From an uncultured archaeon (GTDB lineage: Archaea > Thermoproteota > Nitrososphaeria > Conexivisphaerales > CALBHZ01), in NCBI GenBank assembly GCA_937892815.1, contig CALBHZ010000219.1:1-9787 (forward strand): a DNA stretch of 9,787 nt, written 5' to 3'. Of the stretch, positions 1 to 5,427 are shown in pieces (position 1 is the first letter of the stretch; each line of letters starts with the position of its first letter). Under the pieces are notes generated by a model, which was given only the letters and a program-made list of their open reading frames with translations, made no database searches and had not been told where the DNA came from. Position numbers and translations under genes: made by a program.

Positions 1-7
1 GTTGAAG

Positions 8-1013
8 ATGTCGAGAAATAACCCTCTATATATTAATAGCAGTAATTATTGTTATCATATGTGGCGGTGCAGCTGCCTTCTTATTAACAGCTCCTCCTTC
101 TGTACCGAAAACTGAAATAGTAATATTTACCGGAGGTACGGGCGGGGTATACTTCCCATTAGGGTCGAAATATGCCGAGATATTAAATAAGTATGCTAGT
201 GACGTAGTAACTGCTAGTGCTAGGACAAGTGGGGCGAGCGTAGCTAATGCTAGAGCCTTATCTGAAGGTAAGGCTAACGTGATTCTACTACAAAACGATA
301 TAGCGTACTACGCATATAATGGTCTCTACATGTTTGAGGAAACAGGTAAAATCGATGTAATGCGCGGAATTGCAACACTCTATCCAGAAACCATACAGTT
401 CGTTGTTAGAGCCGATAGCCCGATTGAAAGCTTACATGATCTTGCCGGTAAGCGTGTAGCTGTCGGTGCAGCTGGTAGCGGTACCGCGGTCGCGTGTGAA
501 CAGATACTTAGAGCAGCTGGCGTGTGGGATGAAATAGAAAAGGTCTGGGCTCCATTTAGAGAAGCGGCAACAGCATTAAAGCTTGGTGAAGTGGATTGCG
601 CAATGCTAGTTGCAGGAATTCCGACGCCAGCTATAACCGAACTTGCAACAACAACACCAGTACGCATACTGTCCGTTCCAGATGAGATTCTCACGAAACT
701 TCATGACGAAGGTTACGTATTCTACGTCCGTCAAATAGCGCCAAAGGATACCTATGCAGGTATGACTAAAGATACGCCAACGGTAGCAGTTCTCGCTATG
801 CTCGCTTGTCATGCAGACCTACCAGAACAGACGGTATACACATTGACTAAGGTACTTTTTGACCATGTAGATGACTTGAGAGCCGTTCATGCGAAAGCTC
901 AAGCCATTAGCTTAGAAACGGCAATTGATGGTATGAGCATACCCCTTCATCCAGGTGCGATCAAATACTACGAAGAGAAGGGTGTAAAGGTCCCTGAAAC
1001 GCTAAAGCCCTAA
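8..1013 (+). CDS. TRAP transporter solute-binding protein, TAXI family (5' frame break)
   Basis: This is the extracytoplasmic receptor of a TAXI-type TRAP transporter; it captures the substrate outside the cell and hands it to the permease encoded downstream. The open frame starts after a TGA at 3-5. It reads a hydrophobic signal/anchor segment (about 27-92), the family hallmark TGGTGGVYFPLG (129-164), a GKRVAVGAAGSGTA motif near 450-490, and C-terminal IPLHPGAIKYYEEKG. At about 334 residues it matches the usual family length. There is no ATG, GTG or TTG in this frame before the GTG at 279, which lies well inside the conserved domain and cannot be the start. The ATG at 8 is in frame +2 and gives a charged MSRNNPLY N-terminus that would join the hydrophobic segment if one base were removed near 25-35. 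I take 8 as the probable start with an indel. The substrate cannot be read from sequence; characterised TAXI proteins bind glutamate-like or hydroxy-acid ligands. The gene ends directly against the next ATG. Confidence 0.9.
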
Positions 1014-1526
1014 ATGCGTACCTTGACAAAAATTATTTTTTTATTGATAATTATAATAGGGCTTCTTTTCGAATCCCCCGTTATTGTGATTAGTTGCGGA
1101 AATCACGTTCTATATGAAAAACCGTTAAGGGGGGAATTAAGGGTAATATTAAGGTACGTACACAGTGTCGAAAAGACGCCTGTTATCGAAGTATTTAAAG
1201 TTAAAGAGGATGGTATATTTCTTGAGAAGTTCCTGTGGCAAAGCTTCGGTGCAGGTCTTCCACTAGAACCTATTAATGCTAAAGCACGAATTACCGAGGT
1301 AGGAGATTTCTACTGCATGGATAGCATAGGAGAGAATTTGGGCTATGAAATAACAGCATGGTTTATACCTGAGAATAAATGCGAAATCCATGTTAACGGT
1401 GAGCATGTTGTAAAGTTGGATGGCGGAGGACTGCTGACTATCCGTCTAATCCATATTCCACTTTACGAAGCCGTCTTTAAATGGTTGTTTGGAGGTGTGT
1501 TTAACTGTCTACCATCAAAAGCTTAG
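1014..1526 (+). CDS. DUF1850 family membrane-anchored protein of TAXI-TRAP operon
   Basis: A 170-residue protein of the DUF1850 family, which typically sits between the TAXI receptor and the fused TRAP permease; its role is unknown, presumably accessory to transport. An N-terminal membrane helix (about residues 6-19, almost pure I/L) is followed by an external beta-rich domain carrying the family motifs YVHSVEKTPVIEVF (48-61) and FGAGLP (78-83). Cys28 lies in V-I-S-C-G, which faintly resembles a lipobox, but the context fits a beta strand after the helix better. The ATG follows the receptor's TAA with no spacing, so the two are surely co-transcribed and translation is probably coupled; I see no Shine-Dalgarno site. 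The last ~20 residues are hydrophobic (IHIPLYEAVFKWLFGG) and may touch the membrane. Confidence 0.85.
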   Translation: MRTLTKIIFLLIIIIGLLFESPVIVISCGNHVLYEKPLRGELRVILRYVHSVEKTPVIEVFKVKEDGIFLEKFLWQSFGAGLPLEPINAKARITEVGDFYCMDSIGENLGYEITAWFIPENKCEIHVNGEHVVKLDGGGLLTIRLIHIPLYEAVFKWLFGGVFNCLPSKA

Positions 1527-1532
1527 ACAGTA

Positions 1533-1611
1533 CGAAGATGAGTTTTTCCCTTCTCAAAGGTCATCTTTCGCAAGATGTTCATGGGTGCTCTTGCTATAGA
1601 TCATCTCTTCG
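1533..1611 (+). promoter_or_regulatory. Intercistronic RNA structure with two competing folds
   Basis: This lies inside the 117-base gap between the DUF1850 stop and the permease ATG. CGAAGATGA (1533-1541) can pair with TCATCTTTCG (1561-1570), stacking on CCTT/AAGG (1549-1552 with 1557-1560), to make a 13-bp stem with small bulges. The same CGAAGATGA can instead pair with TCATCTCTTCG (1601-1611). A third stem, GCAAGA/TCTTGC (1570-1575 with 1589-1594), fits inside the second arrangement. The pairings are seen directly; a role in setting permease expression or mRNA processing is inference. Confidence 0.4.
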
Positions 1612-1643
1612 AGAAAACACAAATAGAATGAGTGATTAAATAT

Positions 1644-3788
1644 ATGTCTAAGGATGGCTTGAAGGACAAGGAGATTAATGAAAGTAAAATTGTAAGGGAG
1701 AGAGAAGTCTACGGTATAGCTAAGTACGTATTCGTAGTAGCAGCAATAGCAATTGCTGTCTACGAAATATGTTTCTTACTAGGCTTTAATTACGCTCTTT
1801 ATTCCGTATTGGCTAAGTACGGGATAGTGATAGAAGCTTTATCCGTGGTCTTCGACACGCAGCAGGGCCAGGCATTTGTTTTAGCCATGATCCTTATCAT
1901 GGCGTTTTTGCTTTACCCAGTACGACGTAAACCCTCATATTTTAGGAAAATACCTGTTTATGACGGAGTTCTAGCATCCCTTGGAGCCGTATCGACTCTT
2001 TACATTTTCTATATATTTCCGGAACTCATAATTAGAGCGGGTATAGTGAAACCTCTAGACGTAGTATTCGGTATCATTTGTATAATTCTGGTGCTTGAAG
2101 CTACGAGAAGGGTTATCGGGCCAGCCTTAACAATAATAGCTACGGCATTCCTCCTTTACGGTTTACTATTCGTTAAATTCGATCTTAAGGCGTTCATAGA
2201 TCACATGTACCTTGCTAAAGAAGGGTTATTCTCAATACCATTATTCGTAATGGTCACATATGTTTTTGCATTCGTATTTTTTGGATCATTCCTACTTAGG
2301 ATAGGCGTTGGAAGGTACATCACCGAGTTTATGATCTCTGCCTTTGGATCGAGATCGGGCGGCCCCGCAAAGTCCGCCGTCGTAGCTAGCGCACTCATGG
2401 GTACGGTTTCTGGAAGCTCGGTTGCTAACGTACTAACTACAGGCACTTTTACGATACCATTGATGAGGCGCAGCGGATATCCGCCGGAAATAGCCGGAGC
2501 TATTGAGCCAACCGCCTCAACTGGAGGTCAGATAATGCCGCCAATCATGGGTGCCGCTGCATTTATCATGGCAGAGTTCTTGGGAAGGCCTTATAGAGAT
2601 ATAATGATAGCCGGCGTTATACCCGCACTCATCTACTATTCAGGCGTATATGCCTTCATAGACCTCGAGACGAAAAGGTTAGGCCTTAAACCTATTCCGA
2701 GAGTAGCACCTCTCAAACAATTCTTAAAGAAGATTTACATGTTAGTACCAATCCCCCTCATCGCCTACGAACTCCTAATAGGCATACCTCCTCAATACGC
2801 AGCGATCTCGTCACTTAGCGTTGCCTTACTAGCTGCCTGGATCGCTCAGGAAGATATAAAGCCTACGATAAAGTTCGCGTTCATATCTGTATTTAGCGCG
2901 CTTATGTTAGGGATGTACTTTACCGGCATCATGCTAGAACAGATCTTGGTCTTGAGCGGTGTGATAGCTATTTTATTGAGCGTATTGATCGGGTTGCTAG
3001 CTAAAGAAGCAAGGCTTATGTCCAGAGCTACCATTGAAGCCGTTATTGACGCAAGCCGAATTAGCATTAGCGTTATGTTAGCTGCAACTGTAGCGGGAAT
3101 GATACAGGGGGTTTTAACGTTAACGGGACTCATTACTAGCTTCGGATACATGTTGGTTGATTTAGTTGCAGGTAATCTCCTCGCCCTGTTAGTAATCGCT
3201 ATGACGTTTAGCTTAATATTGGGAATGGGCGTACCTACTACGGCTAACTACGTAATTACCTCACTAGTTTGTGCTCCTGCAGTAGTGCTTGCCGCTACTC
3301 AATGGTACGGGATCGATATAAAAGTTGCAATGCTTGCAGCTCACATGTTCGTATTTTACTTCGGGATATTAGCTGATGTCACGCCACCTGTAGCTTTAGC
3401 GGCGTATGCAGGTTCAGCGCTCGCAAGATCGGAATTCTGGAGAACTGCAATTAATGCGGCTAAGTACGCTTTAGCTGGATACGTTGGGCCATATATATTC
3501 TTTACACATCCGGAAATGCTGCTCGTGACCGTGAGTGAGTGGAATATTGAGATAATGCTGTATGTAATCTATTGTTTTGCAGCATCTCTTTTAGCTATAT
3601 ATCTGTTAGCCGTTAGCATTACAGGTTGGTTATCAGGCCCCTTGCCAAAGTACGTAAGGGTGATCCTTGGCGTGCTAGGGATTTGCGGTGTAAGCTTAAA
3701 CTACATAGTTGCGATAGTGGGATTCACCGCGCTAATAACGATCTATATTATGCGTAGAATAGCTTCCCCGTCATCTGGTAAAACTTGA
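1644..3788 (+). CDS. TRAP transporter fused permease (4TM/12TM, DctQM type)
   Basis: The membrane part of the TAXI-TRAP system: the small (4-helix) and large (12-helix) subunits fused in one chain of about 714 residues, the usual length. It is thought to drive solute import with an ion gradient. Numbering from the GTG at 1632, helices begin at about residue 32. The large-subunit signature runs at about 244-300 (GPAKSAVVASALMGTVSGSS, then TASTGGQIMPPIMGAAAF). The second conserved repeat includes LGMGVPTTANYVI (~529) and LADVTPPVALAAYAGSALA (~579). I prefer the ATG at 1644 over the GTG at 1632, because GTGAT at 1632-1636 matches the archaeal anti-Shine-Dalgarno sequence and sits 7 bases before it. 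It is third in the operon, after the receptor and DUF1850. The frame is intact to TGA. Identity is secure; the substrate is unknown. Confidence 0.94.
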   Translation: MSKDGLKDKEINESKIVREREVYGIAKYVFVVAAIAIAVYEICFLLGFNYALYSVLAKYGIVIEALSVVFDTQQGQAFVLAMILIMAFLLYPVRRKPSYFRKIPVYDGVLASLGAVSTLYIFYIFPELIIRAGIVKPLDVVFGIICIILVLEATRRVIGPALTIIATAFLLYGLLFVKFDLKAFIDHMYLAKEGLFSIPLFVMVTYVFAFVFFGSFLLRIGVGRYITEFMISAFGSRSGGPAKSAVVASALMGTVSGSSVANVLTTGTFTIPLMRRSGYPPEIAGAIEPTASTGGQIMPPIMGAAAFIMAEFLGRPYRDIMIAGVIPALIYYSGVYAFIDLETKRLGLKPIPRVAPLKQFLKKIYMLVPIPLIAYELLIGIPPQYAAISSLSVALLAAWIAQEDIKPTIKFAFISVFSALMLGMYFTGIMLEQILVLSGVIAILLSVLIGLLAKEARLMSRATIEAVIDASRISISVMLAATVAGMIQGVLTLTGLITSFGYMLVDLVAGNLLALLVIAMTFSLILGMGVPTTANYVITSLVCAPAVVLAATQWYGIDIKVAMLAAHMFVFYFGILADVTPPVALAAYAGSALARSEFWRTAINAAKYALAGYVGPYIFFTHPEMLLVTVSEWNIEIMLYVIYCFAASLLAIYLLAVSITGWLSGPLPKYVRVILGVLGICGVSLNYIVAIVGFTALITIYIMRRIASPSSGKT

Positions 3789-3825
3789 GAAGCTATGCTC
3801 AACCTACTTACAGTTACTAGGTCTG

Positions 3826-3865
3826 AAACCTTTCTAAAGCTTTTAAGGTTTAGTTCCTTAACCTT
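3826..3865. repeat. Competing hairpins AAACCTT / AAGGTTT / AACCTT (possible terminator of TRAP operon)
   Basis: AAACCTT (3826-3832) can pair with AAGGTTT (3845-3851), and AAGGTT (3845-3850) can pair instead with AACCTT (3860-3865). TTAAGG/CCTTAA (3843-3848 with 3856-3861) is a third option. The hairpins start about 38 bases after the permease stop in U-rich RNA, so a role in ending or protecting the operon mRNA is plausible but unproven. Confidence 0.35.
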
Positions 3866-3953
3866 TCCAAAGAACAACCATAGCTAAACTCTGCACGGCT
3901 TAAATATGCCAAAAATAAGAGGGGCTTAAACGTAATATCTATGGAAATGAGGA

Positions 3954-3968
3954 AGGTTTTGAAAACCT
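3954..3968. repeat. Perfect palindrome AGGTTTTGAAAACCT
   Basis: Two 7-base arms around a single central G, carrying the same AGGTT core as the hairpins about 100 bases upstream. The tight symmetry suits a dimeric DNA-binding protein better than an RNA hairpin, since the loop would be one base. No gene start lies directly beside it. Confidence 0.4.
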
Positions 3969-4014
3969 ACCTGAATTCAAAAACTTAAGAATGAGCTCCT
4001 AGGTAGAATTCGGT
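3969..4014. repeat. Inverted repeat with five six-base palindromes
   Basis: ACCTGAATTC (3969-3978) is inverted as GAATTCGGT (4006-4014) with one bulged base. Between and including these arms lie GAATTC, CTTAAG, GAGCTC, CCTAGG and GAATTC, five six-base palindromes in 39 bases. I do not recognise an element here. Confidence 0.35.
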
Positions 4015-4075
4015 CTAACTAAACCATACTGAAAAGATCCAGAGATAGCAAATGAAAAACGGGCCAATTTTACAC

Positions 4076-4097
4076 AGATAAAGTCTTATCTTAAAAA
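4076..4097 (-). terminator. Oligo-T terminator and hairpin after tRNA-Gln
   Basis: On the - strand, four bases past the encoded CCA, there is a run of five T (4093-4097), the usual archaeal termination signal. It is followed at once by a perfect 6-bp hairpin AGATAA-GACT-TTATCT (4076-4091). Confidence 0.5.
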
Positions 4098-4101
4098 TGA
4101 A

Positions 4102-4216
4102 TGGTAGCCCGGGGGAGATTCGAACTCCCGTCACCAGGTTTCTCCTCGCCAAGGAGCCCGCCCTACTCCTCAGCAGATCCAGAGCCTGGCATCCTTGGCC
4201 GCTAGACGACCGGGCT
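4102..4216 (-). tRNA. tRNA-Gln (anticodon CUG), intron-containing, CCA encoded
   Basis: The - strand folds into a full cloverleaf. The acceptor stem is AGCCCGG (4210-4216) with CCGGGCT (4106-4112), discriminator A, and CCA encoded at 4102-4104. The D stem is GTC/GAT. The anticodon stem is CCAGG/CCTGG (4185-4189 with 4134-4138), with loop CUCUGGA after splicing. The variable region is TGAC, and the T arm is GGGAG-TTCGAAT-CTCCC (4113-4129). The anticodon at 4180-4182 reads CUG. The A1-U72 pair is the known identity feature by which archaeal GatDE recognises tRNA-Gln, supporting Gln over Glu, whose loop would read CUCUC or similar. The spliced length is 76 with CCA. The gene follows the aminotransferase on the same strand, with 41 bases between. 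Confidence 0.95.
4140..4178 (-). other. tRNA-Gln intron (39 bases, canonical position 37/38)
   Basis: The intron lies between G37 and A38. The flanking RNA forms the archaeal splicing-endonuclease motif: C32-U35 (CUCU) pairs with GGAG near the intron 3' end as a 4-bp central helix. The two 3-base bulges are GG^A at the 5' site and AA^A at the 3' site. The intron body makes an 11-bp stem with one bulged U and two G-U pairs, capped by a 9-base loop. All pairings were read directly from the sequence. Confidence 0.9.
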
Positions 4217-4239
4217 ACCATTGTTCCATAATTGAGGGT

Positions 4240-4258
4240 TCTTAATAATCTTTATCGT
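4240..4258 (-). promoter_or_regulatory. Probable promoter of tRNA-Gln
   Basis: On the - strand, CGATAAAGATTATTAAG ends about 25 bases before the tRNA 5' end. The TTATTAAG core (4241-4248) is TATA-like, with a purine-rich BRE-like stretch upstream. It overlaps the aminotransferase stop codon, so the tRNA could have its own promoter or be cut from a longer transcript. Confidence 0.45.
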
Positions 4259-5342
4259 TAATTGAGGTTTTTCAAAGCATCTTCTATAGCGCTTAAAGTA
4301 AGCTCCACCATCTCTCTGTTAACAATACCCATATGTCCTATTCTGATGACGTCTTTGGATTCTCCGCCTATTCCCGTCGATATCAGTACGTTGTGCTTTT
4401 CAAAACGTATTCTTGCAATTTCTCAGCTATAGGTTTACCTAGCTTAGCTACAGTTATAGTTGGGGAGCTCCTTCTCGCCTTTAATTCTAGACCTAGCTCA
4501 GTAAGTCCCTTCCTAACCAACTTCGCCATTTGTTCATGTCTCCTCCATCTGTTTTCGAGCCCTTCCTTATGTAACAGCTTTAGAGCTATTTTCGTAGCTC
4601 TCAGTATTGGTATGGTAGGGGTAGCTAGGTAAATTCTTGGATTTTTCATAACCTTTAACCAGCGTTTAAGGTTAAAGTAGTAACTTTTAATCTCAGTTCT
4701 CCTATTCTCTAAAAATTCCTTAGCTCTATCCGAGATAGCTATTAAAGCAGCTCCTGGAGGAGCTGCTATACATTTTTGAGAGCCCGCAAAAGCTACATCA
4801 TAACCATCATTATCGAAGTAAAAAGGAGCGCCACCTAAACTACTTACTACATCTACGAAAATCAAAACTCCGTATCTTCTCGCTACCTTAGCTACCTCCT
4901 CCACCCTATTGTATACTCCATTTGTAGTTTCTATGTGAGTAACTAAAATCGCCTTATACTCATCTTTTTCCAACGCCTCCTTTACATCTTCTGGATTAAC
5001 GTCATGTCCGGAGGGGTAGACCAGCCTTTTTACCTTAGCTCCATAGATCTCGGCTATCTCCGCAAATCTCTCTCCAAAATAGCCCGTTATTAAAGCTAGG
5101 ACTTTATCATCCGGTTCTATTAAGCTCGCTACAGCCCCCTCCATCCCTAAAGTTCCAGAGCCGGAATATACGATAACGTTCTCCTTCTTCGTTTTATAGA
5201 GCTTAGCGGTCAAGTAGAGGAGCTCAGTAAATTCTTCATGAAATTCGGGGCTTGTATGGCCTATCGAGGGCCAGCTTAATGCCTCTAGTACTTGGGGATC
5301 TAGATTAGTAGGTCCTGGTATCATTAGGAGGGGGCTTCTCAT
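4258..5342 (-). CDS. PLP-dependent serine-pyruvate / alanine-glyoxylate-type aminotransferase (frameshifted near C-terminus)
   Basis: A class V fold-type I aminotransferase of the COG0075 family, which moves an amino group from serine or alanine to glyoxylate or pyruvate; the exact substrate cannot be fixed. Visible features are PGPT (residues 9-12), SPEF (31-34), the cofactor phosphate site GSGT (61-64), VDVVSSLGG with Asp164 facing the pyridine nitrogen, the Schiff-base lysine in SQK (Lys190) and ATPTIP (240-245). As sequenced, the frame stops at 4383-4385 after 319 residues. The family C-terminus, with ISTGIGG, RIGHMGIVN and LTLSAIEDAL, continues in another frame to TAA at 4258-4260. Adding one A to the AAA run at 4419-4421 restores ...AEKIARIRFEKHNVLISTG..., about 361 residues, close to the normal ~380. 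The ATG at 5340-5342 lies 3 bases after AGAGG and about 24 after a strong TATA box. Identity is sure; functional status depends on whether the indel is real. Confidence 0.9.
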
Positions 5343-5356
5343 AGCCTCTTATTTAC

Positions 5357-5373
5357 GAATTTTATATATTAAA
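5357..5373 (-). promoter_or_regulatory. TATA box for the aminotransferase gene
   Basis: On the - strand, TTTAATATATAAAATTC is centred about 24 bases upstream of the ATG at 5342. That spacing predicts a leaderless or very short-leader mRNA. Being nearly symmetric, it could also serve the + strand helicase gene, giving a leader of about 36 bases. Confidence 0.55.
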
Positions 5374-5387
5374 ACATTCTTTAGCTA

Positions 5388-5409
5388 GATTAAAATAGTA
5401 GAGCTCTAC
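5388..5409 (+). promoter_or_regulatory. Probable helicase promoter with adjoining 12-base palindrome
   Basis: GATTAAAATAG (5388-5398) is TATA-like and lies 30-40 bases before the helicase ATG. It abuts GTAGAGCTCTAC (5398-5409), a perfect 12-base palindrome. TAGCTAG occurs on both sides, at 5382-5388 and 5419-5425, centred about 19 and 18 bases from the palindrome's centre. This layout fits an operator controlling one or both divergent genes, by inference only. Confidence 0.4.
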
Positions 5410-5427
5410 GCACCATAATAGCTAGGG

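Larger units (their letters stand above)
3789..4101. other. Gene-free region between TRAP operon and tRNA-Gln, rich in inverted repeats
   Basis: No credible gene is present; the longest ATG frames on the + strand are 30 codons (3795-3887) and 15 codons (from 3942), without family features. It holds the AAGGTT/AACCTT cluster and the palindrome-dense patch listed separately, a direct repeat of GGCTTAAA (3897-3904 and 3923-3930), and the 3' flank of the tRNA. The operon's transcript and the tRNA transcript converge here, so termination signals for both are expected. Confidence 0.6.

Noticed and set aside
279..1013. GTG at 279 as the start of the TAXI receptor
   Set aside because: The conserved TGGTGGVYFPLG motif and a signal segment lie upstream in the same frame, so starting here would remove the N-terminal part of the ligand-binding domain.
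1530..1600. A C/D-box guide RNA in the intercistronic gap
   Set aside because: AGATGAG is only a partial C box and no properly spaced D, C' and D' boxes are visible.
3795..3887. A 30-codon + strand frame after the permease, and a 15-codon frame at 3942
   Set aside because: Both are very short, low complexity, without a ribosome site, and they overlap the inverted repeats.
4102..4216. tRNA-Glu as the identity
   Set aside because: The anticodon stem CCAGG/CCTGG fixes the loop as CUCUGGA, so the anticodon is CUG. The A1-U72 pair also matches archaeal tRNA-Gln.
4015..4221. A 68-codon open frame on the - strand
   Set aside because: It runs straight through the tRNA-Gln gene and its intron, and has no recognisable protein features.
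4333..4632. A 99-codon open frame on the + strand
   Set aside because: It lies opposite the aminotransferase C-terminal region, whose protein signal on the - strand is clear on both sides of the frame break.
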